The notes under the pieces: model-generated
What the model was told of the DNA's origin: nothing
Databases searched by the model: none
What the model saw: the letters and a program-made list of their open reading frames with translations, nothing else
In this document: in pieces, positions 26,011 through 37,333 of the stretch
Numbering within the stretch: position 1 is the stretch's first letter
Layout: every line of letters begins with the position of its first letter
Assembly (NCBI GenBank): GCA_916613615.1
Contig: OU744720.1
Coordinates: forward strand, 70,262,471-70,326,470
Origin: Steromphala cineraria
Lineage: Eukaryota > Mollusca > Gastropoda > Trochida > Trochidae
DNA: 64,000 nt
Direction of reading: 5' to 3'
Position numbers and translations under genes: made by a program

Positions 26011-26125
26011 CTATATTTAGAGCTGAATACGCAGGTCGCCGTGCATAGCTAATGAGTCGGCGTGTTTGGGTGACAGCTTCACGATTTGCACGTGCCCTCG
26101 GGCAGACGACAGTTATGAAGATTGG
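26011..26125 (-). promoter_or_regulatory. Probable IgSF-B promoter (TATA-like, E-box, CCAAT)
   Basis: On the minus strand, CTAAATATAG (26020-26011) sits about 265 bp upstream of the ATG. A CACGTG E-box lies at 26089-26094, and GACCAAT (CCAAT box) ends at 26121. Order and strand agree with transcription towards the signal-peptide exon. The surrounding 100-150 bp is more GC-rich than neighbouring DNA. Motifs this short occur by chance, so the call leans on position. Confidence 0.45.
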
Positions 26126-26985
26126 TCAAATGGCGGGAACGCTTTGAAAATATTGGATCGATAATGCAAGAGACTTGTAATTATCGCGGTCTGTGGCTTT
26201 AGCATTAGACTGGACTTAATTTGGATAATAAATAAGCGTCATAGAAAAACCTCACAAATTAGCAATTATTTCTTCCTAACTTAATTCTACATTCAAATAA
26301 CAGATAATTGGCAATGTAAACGGTAAGTATTAATATTTTTCTTAGTTCTATAGCAGTGATTTTACCTAATAATCTATCTTGATAATAAGTCTCAGTTAAT
26401 GGAATTTATGAGTTTACTGAAGAGATTTCGATACACAACAAGAAATGATAGAACATTGGTACCCACGAGAAATCGATCGCGAACACAGAAAGACACCATA
26501 CGTAACTATCCGTGTTTTATGTATAATGTAATATAGTATAGTGTTTTGTGTGAACACCTTTAATTCATTTTGTGTAAGAAAAATGAATCGCATGGCTAAC
26601 ATTTAAGCTATATATTTGAATTATTACTGCTCCATTTCGTTTGAATACATTGTCTTTCAATTGGAACCATTTATTTTCATGTTCCTGACATCACCTTATA
26701 TTCCAAATAAAAACGTGTTACTGTCCCTTAAAGGCCTACTATGTGTAGTTAAACACCACGAATCTAACAAGGCATAAACAGTCGGATTTTTTATAATCAA
26801 CTAAAATCAACAAAACTTAGCGTGTTCATAGTATGAAGATTAAATGATATCATGCTGTTTATATTTTCAATTTTGTATTAAAATGATTGAATTAACAGAA
26901 AAAGTTAAATTTTGGGTTATCAAAGTCAAAAGATTTTACTGTTGCTATCAAAGTACAAAACAGTTTTAGTATATCATATCTAGAT

Positions 26986-27435
26986 TAACATTTAGTCCCC
27001 AAAGTATTTTTTCAATATTGACAATATTTTAAAACAAATCATGTATTATAACAAAATGGAGCCTTAAAAAAGATCGTTAACATAGAGCTGAACGATCTAG
27101 ACTTGCTATACATTTCTAGACTGGGTTGGTCATCAATTTAATATTTTTGCTTTAGGGAGAAGAAGAAGAAGAAGAAGAAGAAGAAGAAGAAGAAGAAGAA
27201 GAAGAATTTAAAAAAAAAACAGGGCCCGGCCTACACAGGCCTATGAGACACTAACAAACATTTAAACAGTTCTTAAAAATAAATAAAATACCGTACAGTA
27301 AACCATAACAATACATATACAAACTTACGAGCTTACATACATGCATTAATACATTCATTAGTATACATGCGTACAGTACATACATACACACACCCATACG
27401 TTAGTACATTAGTACATTTAGGGTCTGGATGACAG
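26986..27435 (+). repeat. Interspersed repeat R1, copy 1 (interrupted)
   Basis: 26986-27157 plus 27424-27435 matches 39421-39610 along its length, for example AACAAATCATGTATTATAAC, AAAATGGAGCC, TAGACTTGCTATAC and TTGGTTGGTCATCAA-type blocks, and finally GGATGACAGACTAC. The copy is split by a 259-bp insertion (27158-27416). No coding content; possibly a SINE. Confidence 0.8.
27158..27416. mobile_element. 259-bp insertion with (GAA)16 end, flanked by TTTAGGG
   Basis: TTTAGGG occurs at 27151-27157 and again at 27417-27423, directly flanking the insert. The uninterrupted R1 copy at 39.6 kb has a single TTTAGGG at the same point, giving an empty-site comparison. The insert starts with 49 bp of GAA repeats (27158-27206), then A10, then a GC-richer block and ACATACATACACACACCCAT. 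On the minus strand the GAA/A end would be a 3' tail (T-run plus TTC repeats), which suggests a short retroelement, but the class is not certain. Confidence 0.7.
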
Positions 27436-28480
27436 ACTACCTAATATCGTGACAGCCAAGGCATGCTGATTCAGAAGGTATTATTGTTATTTATTTATTT
27501 ATTCTGGCGTGAATATGTTGTTATCGAAATCCTATGGATATTTAAAACTGAAGCTGAATTATCATAATTATTATATGAAGTTTTGTAGATATTGCAAAAA
27601 GAGGTTTTTTTTCACATCTGAACTTTTTCTATTCACAAAGTAAGGATTTGGCGTCACATAAAATAAAAATCTAAAAGTAACTGCCTCTAGATTAGATATC
27701 TTTTTCTTGTTTTGTAGCATTTAGATTTAGTGGTTTTATGCGGAAACATACTTGTCAATAAGGAAAAAAAATAGGCGAATTAACCTCAAACAAACCTGTT
27801 CTATCGCTTCCGAATTGGGATTTGCTTTGTTAAAGAAAGTTTGGAGACAGGAAGTGGGACAATGGCCTGTTCAGTAACAAGTTTCCTGTGTAGCGACGAG
27901 GACCAACGTGTACCCGGTTAGTCAAGGCGAGGCGGGACGCTCGGCGCTCGCGTTATTGAATGAACCTCCTTTTCAAAAATCATTCATGATCTCCTGGTTG
28001 ATACGAAAATGGAATGTAGTTTCCCAATTATAGAATAAAAATGATACGCGATTTACTCCAAGTACAAATCAACTCGATCATATATGCAAAGTTGGTATTG
28101 ATTAAGGGTGTAAAAGCTCATTTAGATGTTGTTGAAAAGTTCTATTAATTTTACAGCATAACATTATCATCGAAATCTGTTTCCAATTAAAACTTTGCCA
28201 ATTTTTTCATATTTCCCACATGGTCACGGGGTTAAAGAACAAAATTAATATTACGTTCACCCCAGAGGTTTTTGTGGTCGTTTTGCGAATTTAAATAGAT
28301 ATAAAAGTTATTTGAAGGGTGGCATGTGTTGGAAATAAGCCAAGTTTTGCGGAGAAATGTATAACTGAGAGGTTCTTGTGTATGTGTATGAGATGTCACC
28401 AATTTGAAGCGATAATTTTGACTAAACTCGCAAGCGAGTCGAGATCGGCAACATGGATGCCTTTATTCCTTTACTCTATT

Positions 28481-28547
28481 TATAGAGGGGACGGGTCTTT
28501 CTTATCCACGTTTTACCTACATTTTATTTACAATATCGGGTTCCTGT
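28481..28547. repeat. Partial copy of the 55.7-kb foldback element
   Basis: ACGGGTCTTTCTTATCCACG and the following ACATTTTATTTACAATATCG match the right arm of the foldback at 55652-55786 almost exactly. The left arm is absent here, so this is a half or truncated copy. Confidence 0.75.
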
Positions 28548-28805
28548 GGGCTGAAATATTCATGAACGTTATTATCGGCTTTCACTTATTGCATGTTTTA
28601 TAGAAATAACATTTCCTTCGCATACAAAATGCACGTGAAAAGGGAAAGCCTCTTACAGTTTGTATACATTGCATATTCGTGCAAAATATATTAGTATAAA
28701 ATACACTCAAATACATGTTATTTCCACTTACGAGTCGATAACAATAAAATAGAGAAAACGAATAATATATGTTATATATATATTAACTTTATATTGATTT
28801 TTGTA

Positions 28806-28908
28806 TATTATATTATATTATATTATATTATATTATATTATATTATATTATATTATATTATATTATATTATATTATATTATATTATATTATATTATATTA
28901 TATTATAT
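28806..28908. repeat. Microsatellite (TATTA)n, about 20 units
   Basis: An uninterrupted pentanucleotide run of TATTA, 103 bp. It is likely length-polymorphic. Confidence 0.95.
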
Positions 28909-29044
28909 CGTAGAGTAATTTATAGCAAAAATAGTAAAGTATACATAGTATATTGTAGTGTTGTGTAGTATAGTGTGGATACAACATATGTTATATTTAA
29001 ACACATAAACAAAGCGAAACATTTAACAGCAAAGTTATTCGTAT

Positions 29045-29103
29045 CAATTTATTAAGTCATGAGTGAGTTGGGGTTTAACTCTTTTTGAGCAATATTTCAG
29101 CTA
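29045..29103 (-). repeat. Interspersed GTTAAACCCC/CTCACTCA motif, copy 2
   Basis: On the minus strand it reads GCTGAAATATTGCTCAAAAA followed by GAGTTAAACCCCAACTCACT. This is the same family as the copies at 11.9, 55.8 and 58.8 kb, and the clearest match to the motif I associate with abalone DNA. Confidence 0.65.
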
Positions 29104-32100
29104 TTGGTGACGGGTTTATTTTGTACACTCAAACGTAATTCAGGTGAAATATGAACTGCTAATAAAATAAACGTAAAAGTTGAATAAAAGTAAAACATCG
29201 TAGACACAAAAAAGCAAAGTAAAATATCATTGATACAAAAAGGTAATTATTGATAAATTTTGCTTAACATAACCAGGTAAATAACAGTAAAAGAGAAATA
29301 AAAATAAGAAAAAAACCCAAAACATTTATGAGGTAAAATATCATAAACACAAACAATACAAGTCAAAGCCTGTGAATTACAGAAAAGCTTGTAAAGCATT
29401 GTAAAAATACAGACCAACTACTAAAAAACTGTAAACACAACCCAAGATCGATTACTCGATAACAATTTGCATGTTTTTCGCATGCTTTATTTAAGTACCA
29501 CTATTTCTTACCCGTGAGTGTCCCAAGCCGTTCGATAAGTCGGTTTCACGCGGAACATTTCAGATGTAAAGCACCATTCTTCTTGTGCCTTCAAATAGAT
29601 CTCAGAGAGACGCAAAGTTGAGAAAATCAATGGGTAATTTCATGAAATAACATTATCGTAGAGCAAGGCAAATTCGAGAGCAGTTGATGGTGTAACGAGG
29701 CCAGTTTAAGCTGCGTGTTTCATGTTACAGCCCAAGCTAGCTCAAACACTAGCAGCGACTTTGATTCAATTATGCAACAGCCCTTGACCTTTCATTTAGA
29801 ATTTGAAGCTGCGAGATTTTCTACCATGTAGTTGGTGATAACAAGTGTATTGTAGTGATGGCTTCTGTTTTCGTGCGAACTGGAATTATATCAGCTACAT
29901 TTGATTCATCTATTTGCATTTATCTCCTGATTTTGTCATTTATTTCAGGAAATGGTGGCAAAAAAGTAAAACAAGAGTCGTAAAATCATTACATTTATAC
30001 GAATGCTATACTGTCGCACCTTTCATCATAATGTTTTCATAGTAGTAATACAGACGTGAAAGCAACAAAGATTCTCTTTCTAAAGAACCATCTCCTTCGC
30101 GATCGCATGACTAAGTATCTCCTATGATGGTATATACGGTCTTTTGGCCACACGGCATTTAAATCCGGTCGATCTTATTCTAACATTTATCAGCACCATT
30201 GGTATATTGGCCTGATGCAAGAAGTAACTATGAAACTTACATGTACTCTATTTCCATAATAAATTAGAGACTAGAGATGTGTTTGACATCAGAAGATACG
30301 AGGAATATATTCTATTTATCATCCAAAATCATTTTTCATGATGTATCCATGAAACAATTACATTCCTAAACAATGCACTACCTTCAAGACTCCAGGAGCG
30401 GTGATGTCATAGCATTGTGACGTCATCGTGTTCATGACGCCATTTCATCGTAGTGTCATTACTTGATGATTTACAAACATTGTGATGTCCTTGGCTTTAA
30501 TAGGACATTTTTGAAAATATACTGTAAAAAAGATATATCCTAAGAGATATCGCTTGACCATCCACAAATAAGATATCCTAATAACTCAGTTTTGGATGAT
30601 AAAAAATGTTTCATACCGGACAGACATTTTGTGTTTCGAATTTTCATCTTTATCGGGAAAATCTGTACTAACATTACCCGTTTATGATTAGAGTGAGCAA
30701 TGATTGCTACTACTTCGTCGAATGGACCTGTAATCCTCTCAAGAACACTTTGGTTTAGCATTAAGGAAATTTGATTGTAGTTACGCCACCTATCTAACTC
30801 TTTTTCCTCTAAAATTTCAAATTTGAAAAGAACTGCTTTGAAGTCAGATTTCCCAACAACTATTTCCATCTTCAAGTCCTGTCATAACTAGATTCAAGGG
30901 CGGTAATTTGAGAACCAATTTCCCTTATGAAAATTTCTAGAGCAGAGCATCGTAATATTCGTTCCTGACTAAGTAAAGGTTGACTTTGAAATATTTTTCA
31001 ACATTTCCCACTAAGCATACCTTTTGACTCTTTATGTACGTACGTCTTCCATGCAGTTGTCAGTCTCTGTTAGGCATATGGAGTGACCGCTTTCCAACAC
31101 AGGTCAATGTAAGAGGGAAAATCGTAGCATATGCACACATAAAAACTTTTGTGTTTTATTCTATTCTCTCCCTTCACATGATCCATGATTCTACACCACT
31201 TGTTTTAAAAGCAATTCTTCGGCATTCACCTAAAATGACACCATCATTCACACAAGATTACTTCTTGCAATTAGGAGCTTGCTTCTTGTAACCAAGGCCG
31301 AAAAAAACCGATCCGTCGAATTTATACAGACATAACTTTTGAAAGGAAAAACAAATGTCACAATTTAAAATTATCTGACAAGGCGTAAAATATCAACTCA
31401 TTCCTTGATGTTAACAAAGATAAGATAAGATATATGTCACTGTTTTCATGTATTTTACTTAAATGTTTTAAATAATCTTAGAACAAATACCGTCTAAGCC
31501 ATGAATAAGTTGCCAAATTACATGATCGTGTTACACAGAGTGCAAAGTCGATTTCGTTGTCTAGGACACTTTTAAACTCCTTAGGGGGAGTTTTTCTGTT
31601 GCTAAGAAGGTTCCGCAGTGTAGAAGTATTCCTCTGCAGCGTGTTACCATACTACAATTATTACTTACATTCACAATCAAGACTGTCCATGCTGTGCACT
31701 GTAGGTATCATACAGGGGTTTGGTGGTGGTGCATTGGACCATTAACTTGTTTGTTTTACGTTATAAAGGTCATATAATGTAGAAGTTTTGGGAGGAAACC
31801 GCGTGGACGTTTTAAAAAGTGCCAATATGACCACACACACAATCAATAGATTTACAGCGTCTTTATTGGCAATAAAGCGAAACTTTCGGTAAGCATCTTC
31901 ATTTACTGTCACATCAGTTCCAATAAAGACGTTTTAAATCTCTATCTCTTGTCCTTCTTAAGCGTTTAACTGCTCCAGGTTAGACTAATGATTAGTTTGG
32001 GTAAGCTCTATACTTGTATTGCTAGTTGTTAGTGAACAATCGTCATCTCATTGAAAACCTACACAAATAGTACACCTTGCAGTGAACGTATGAAGATGTT

Positions 32101-32735
32101 TGCAATGGTACGGACAGACATAAGTCAGTCATTCATAGTGTGTGTATTTCATTTAAAGAGAATTTTTGGGATTTGAGTCATTTACTACTACTTCATCAAT
32201 ATAAAACGATGGGAAATATGTATACACATTCATCAGTTGTGATGCGGGAGATAACAAAGGGAGATACATATAGGTTTATTCCTTTGTGATTTATCGTAGT
32301 TACATATCCAAAATTTTATGAATGGTGTAATTTTGTCATGAAGGATACTGCTCATAATTTGATAAGTATCATGGACATTATATTTTACATTCATAAAGAA
32401 CATATTTTAAATTGACATACTAGTATTGGTCATGACTTTTACACACTTGTACGTGGATAAAGGCGTTGTTAAAAGGCCTTGGAACCGACATTAAACGTTT
32501 GGTATAGCAGGTGATCGTCAAATGTCAACAACCCAACTACTAGCTCATTTCAACACCCTTCAGGGACCATGTCATCCTTTTTTGGATAGCTATCACCCTG
32601 TGAAATGAGTTCCTGAACTATTTCCACACAAACGATACCGTTTCCATATAATACAACCCAAATTCGTACCAGCTAGCTTCCCATACATCACAAGTGACAT
32701 GATCCACATGTCATGTAGAGGAAAACAATGACATG

Positions 32736-32970
32736 GATGAACATCTTGATGTCCGCGTAAGACCGTACGCTAGTGCCTTTAATCATGAGTTCATTATGAT
32801 GGATGATAAAGCCTGTCCTTATCGGGCAATGGTGGTAAAACAGTTACTAGAACAGGAAACAATGTTTTATATGAAATTGTGGAATTGTGTGAGCAATCCT
32901 CGGACCTAAGCCCCATTGACCATGTCTGGAGTTCGAACAAGCTGCACGTAGACATTATAAAGGTACTGTG
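32736..32970 (+). pseudogene. Tc1/mariner transposase relic
   Basis: In one frame 32736-32881 reads DEHLDVRVRPYA..., EFIMMDDKACPYRAMVVKQL and LEQE, matching the Tc1-type block around the second catalytic Asp (usual form F-I-L-M-D-D-N-A-R-P-H-R-A). After a frameshift near 32882 the next frame reads EQSSDLSPIDHVWSSNKL, the counterpart of the canonical S-P-D-L-N-P-I-E-H-V-W. The third catalytic Glu is replaced by Asp, and the first frame ends in a stop at 32907-32909. Only the C-terminal third is recognisable and the 5' part is too decayed to read. It is a dead copy, probably several substitutions per codon block away from active relatives. Confidence 0.85.
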
Positions 32971-35900
32971 TTGTTGGACTTTCATTAAAAACTATTACCT
33001 AACCCATATTTGGCAGGCCGTTTTGAATGTACACGTATTATTTCTTATTAAATTGGAAATCATGGAGTACATTTTTAAGAAAGTTGAAACGTCTTATCCT
33101 ACCAGTGTTACCAGTCGTATCATTGTAACACAGTCTTCATTCCATGATTCTCCATGAACCCAACTACAACAGATGGTGAAAAAACTACACATCTACCATT
33201 GTTATCGATCAAATTAAAATTGCGACTTTATACCTCCATTTTGTTACTATAACGATAAACTTTTAGAATGATACTTTTCAGCAACAGTTGGTACTTCTCG
33301 ATCAAAACGACTCATTGAAAACGTTTGGAATATTTGTCTCCAAAAACTAAATGAGCATGTTTTTAAAACATAAACTCAAAGGCGATCGGAAGCTACAGGT
33401 TATAACAATAACTCCAACACTTCTGATAATAACGACACCAATAACATGCTTTAATATGGACCAGACATGGTTCCATTCCATGCCCATGCCTGTTCGTCGT
33501 ACATGCTGCTATGTAGCTTTATAACCCTCCTCGTCAAACTGTCCTCTAAATTGCCAATCATTCTCATGCGATTGTGCAGCCTCCATTCAGCGGAGATTTA
33601 TCACTGCAGCATCGCTGTGAATCGGATATTTATGGAGAAGTCACATATCTCATCTGAATCAGTTCCGCCTCAGCTCGGAAGTGCTGCAGATCTCGAACTG
33701 CTTCTGCACAACTTGGTTTTACGAGCCTATAAGAATCGGCGCAGTTGGGATAAGGTTCTAACGGCGTATTTACATGATGCTTAGAATACGTAATACGTGT
33801 TAACTAATCGATGTTGCATCCTATAAGATGCCAGAACTCTTTATTTCGGTACTGCTCTCCAAACGATAGTCTTTGTACACGCTCTGGTCCTCAAAAGTTG
33901 ATTTCAACCAGTGAACGTTGAACTCTTACTCAGCAGTTAAGTGCTTCTGGTGTACTAAGGTAGTTATTGAGCTCTCCATTATAGTCAAGTTCCTTCAATA
34001 ACAGGGTTCTGTTTTCAATTGACCTTGTAAATGAGAAATTTTCTTGCTTGGTAATGTTTTTCTTTTAACACAATCACATTTTATATAATGTTTGAAAGTA
34101 ATTACACACTGGTATGAAAAATGATTAGGGATATGTCAAAATTTCGCACTATGAATCTTAGTACGGGTCTTTATCGACTACCTGATGAATATAAATCATG
34201 ATAGTTACAATATCGCTAAATCATTTTGTCCAGTATTCATCGCTGAAGTGCATTTATTTTACCACAATGGAGCATTGCAATGATAACAAGCATAAATACA
34301 GTTTTAAGACAATGTTTGAGCTTGGGAGGTTAGAATTTAGCACGCTAGGAAACTAGTTCACCATAAACATCAATCTTTCTCTGACATTGGCAACAATTTG
34401 AGCGTGTATTTGTGCCCTCAATATTGAACTGCCAGCTGCTCAACCCCTATTGTGTATGTCTCATGCAGAACGTTATGGCGTCTTAAAAGACATCGTGTGG
34501 AGCCAGAAAAAAGGAAAGGAATTGCAATTGACTATATACACAAATTCATAAAATACAATATCAGTTTACAAGGGAATGTACGTAACAACGTAGGTTTGAC
34601 ACTGTCTTACTGCAAACGCTATCAAAGACAAATTGTAGAATTACCGACAATGTTTAGGTCTTTAAATATTAACCGGACACTAATGTGCCAAGACTTAAAT
34701 TTCGTCTATGAAAAAAAAAAAAAAATAACTGCAACTCATTTCTATTATTTCATTTCTTTAGGGTTTTCATTTAATGTATATTCATTCAATGTAGACTCGG
34801 TGAAAGAGAACCTAGATTTGAACAAGGGCTCCTATGTAATACATAGCCATGAAGCCGGACCAAGATGCCGACTGACAGACATGTCCAAATGTTCAAATGT
34901 CCAAGCAAGGATGTGCATAGCTCACGCTATGAAACTTCTTGGTCCAAGGCAAGAGGTCAAGTTGACCACGTGTAGCAGACGAAATACTGAATCAAACTGA
35001 GATCGCTCCTCATTTGCACGTCGGCAAGAAACGTGACTGGTTTACTCACGAAGATGCGCTATCAGCTTTGCGCATCCATTTAATGCCTCATCAATCACTG
35101 AGTTAACATCCCGTGTAATTAAACTTTGACCTTCAACTGTAACACGCATGTCTTCGATTGAAATTGGAATCATAGAAGCCGTGTCGTTACTGTTCAACAG
35201 CCTGTAGGATCGATCGATGACTGGAATCATTTTGTACCATTTTATCATATATCAATAGCATAAATCAATATATGTCCGTTCATTTCAGAAAGAAGCTTTA
35301 TTTAGCCTATCTATAAAACTTTATAACACTGGTAATATTGAACATTGAAATAAATGTACTAGTTTTGAAAAGAGCCATATATTTGTATTTATTTGTTAAA
35401 TAAATGGGTTTACTAAAATATATATTTTATTGATGTTCGAGGGGACTTTCTTGTTAATGTCTTTAAGGTTGGAATTTACCATTATTTCACACGTCCACGG
35501 AGAATGTTAATATGGATAACAGCATGGTTTCCTTTAGGCTTAACAATTGTCAAACAATAGCGTGCATTCATTCAAAATGAAATTCATCGAATACATGAGT
35601 ATGAAAAAAGTGCCAAGACAAAGTCCAACTAATTATCATTTCTAAAAAAAAAGAATCATTTAATGATTAAAGTTCCCAATTACTAAAACGAGTTTTCCCC
35701 AAAAAATCAAGATGATGGACCGGAAGCAAAAAAAAACCCTTTAAAATAAGATATTTTATATAAATTCGAAGTGAAATTGCTGTCAGTTAATTATATATGT
35801 GTAATTAATACATAATTATTTCACAATCCCCACGAATCATGATGCCAACGATGTTAACTTGATGCCATAGTTTTGACAATTTAACAAAGAAAAAACTACT

Positions 35901-36090
35901 AGAAGGCTTTTTTGCGCAATTTTGAAGATAGTGAAAGTGTCAGATGGTGAGTGGTTGCACACATGTAAATATTTCAGCTATTCTTTCAGAACATTATAAC
36001 CTATCCTAATTAGACCGTAAGATTGGTCATGGTTCAGCTGTGTTTCGCATAAAACACAAATGAGAAAAACACTGGGCAACGGGGTAATTT
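32971..36090. other. Intergenic DNA, part 2
   Basis: No recognisable gene. A plus-strand frame of 182 codons (34452-35000) is the longest in the window. It starts at GTG, runs through an A14 tract, has low complexity and no known motif. A 105-codon plus frame at 33467-33784 is likewise unrecognised. Both are best treated as chance or as decayed repeat. Confidence 0.55.
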
Positions 36091-36320
36091 CCATTCTCTC
36101 CCTACAGAGGCAGATCAGATCATGAAATGTTGATAGAACTTCTGTTCTAATTCGCCGATTTTTTTGGTAGAATAGGAGATGCCTGATTGGAGGCAATCAA
36201 AGTTAGTTGTGCAATGAATGACGCTGATCTAAAATCGCCATTTTGGTTTTTAAATCATGGCAAAGGCATTGTGATATGAACCACCTTTTCTATTTGAAAA
36301 GCGTTGTCATTTGCAAAACA
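36091..36320. mobile_element. hAT-like MITE, truncated copy (reverse of the 53.4-kb copy)
   Basis: Begins CCATTCTCTCCCTACAGAGG and then follows the reverse complement of 53369-53670, including CAATCAAAGTTAGTTGTGCA and GCATTGTGATATGAACCACC. Homology ends near 36320, so the far terminal repeat has been lost. Confidence 0.85.
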
Positions 36321-37333
36321 TTTGAAACATGCCACATCTGATTATATTTGTATTGCTGTTTTCTGAAAACTTTACAAAACCAGGCGCAATTCAATAAAAA
36401 GAGAACCGAATCGCAGCGGAAATCTTCACTGTCTCAACGTATTATACAGAACCTGCATTGAAATTTTATATAAACGAAGTTGTCTTTTTTACCTTTAATG
36501 TGATTTAGCTGAACATACGTTCTGATTAAATTCCTTTTAAACGTGTAATTGTCTCTCATATATCGCTGGGCGATTTGTTGTGTACTCTTACCCAAATTAT
36601 ACATTTGAACGTACCTGTAACTATTGTGTACACAAGTGAGACATAAATAAACCATTGATTGACTCAGTAGAAATGTATATGTATATTTTTCGGCAAGAAA
36701 TGCAGTCTCAGGTAAGTGCTTTGTTTATTTGTCATTCTTTCATCAAACTATATCAGCGTATTTGTATATGTGAAGCTCTAACCATACCCTGCTACGTCTA
36801 TCAGAGAAACGTCTCATATCGCTGACACGTGAATAAGGCACGTCTTTTGTAAACCTATGACATGACGTTATTTGAGGAAACGAACTAATGAATCATAAAA
36901 TACGGGTATCACCGCTATTGTTGAAAGTGAGTTTTCTCATTGGCTGGCCACATGAAGTGCGATCCAAGGCTTTTGGACTTGGTGGGAGCTACACGGTTAC
37001 AAATACGCCATTGCAGCGAAAACACTGTGAAAACTACCACACATTAAATGCTTAAAAGAGTTTTAATTTTTTCGAATTGTTTGTAGGGCCAATATTTGCC
37101 GCTTTTGGAACTTGTCCATTCAAACAGAGGTTGGATCAGTATTTTTTGCCTTGGTCTAATTATGTGGAGTGAGAATGAAGGATGTCATACTTTTGTAGAG
37201 CAATTCAATCATTTCACAAATTTAAAAAAACAAATGTCTGACCCCTCATTGTCGACATTCGAAAAAAAATAATACAGAATATGAAGAGAGTATAGATTAT
37301 CAGAACTCATAATCAAGAAGCTTTCGTCTTTAA
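36321..37333. other. Intergenic DNA, part 3
   Basis: AT-rich with no open frame of interest and no repeat I recognise. It ends at the TAA target duplication of the 37.3-kb element (37331-37333). Confidence 0.5.

Larger units (their letters stand above)
26126..32735. other. Intergenic DNA, part 1
   Basis: AT-rich DNA upstream of IgSF-B. Repeats listed separately are at 26986-27435, 27158-27416, 28481-28547, 28806-28908 and 29045-29103. A minus-strand frame of 111 codons (30540-30875) starts with ATG but shows no known domain, and its length is ordinary for non-coding DNA of this size. A TGACGTCA palindrome (CRE-like) stands at about 30418-30425 with no gene nearby. Otherwise nothing recognisable. 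Confidence 0.6.

Noticed and set aside
30410..30430. CRE-like TGACGTCA palindrome
   Set aside because: Single short motif without a gene start nearby.
30540..30875. 111-codon minus-strand frame with ATG and mixed charged/hydrophobic composition
   Set aside because: No family recognised and no splice or promoter context. Kept only as a low-probability candidate.
33467..33784. 105-codon plus-strand frame with a leader-like hydrophobic N-terminus
   Set aside because: No domain follows the hydrophobic part and there is no clear promoter; the composition is ordinary for chance.
34452..35000. 182-codon plus-strand open frame, longest in the window
   Set aside because: Starts at GTG, runs through an A14 tract, shows no domain, signal peptide or splice context. 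Length is within chance for 64 kb of AT-rich DNA on six frames.
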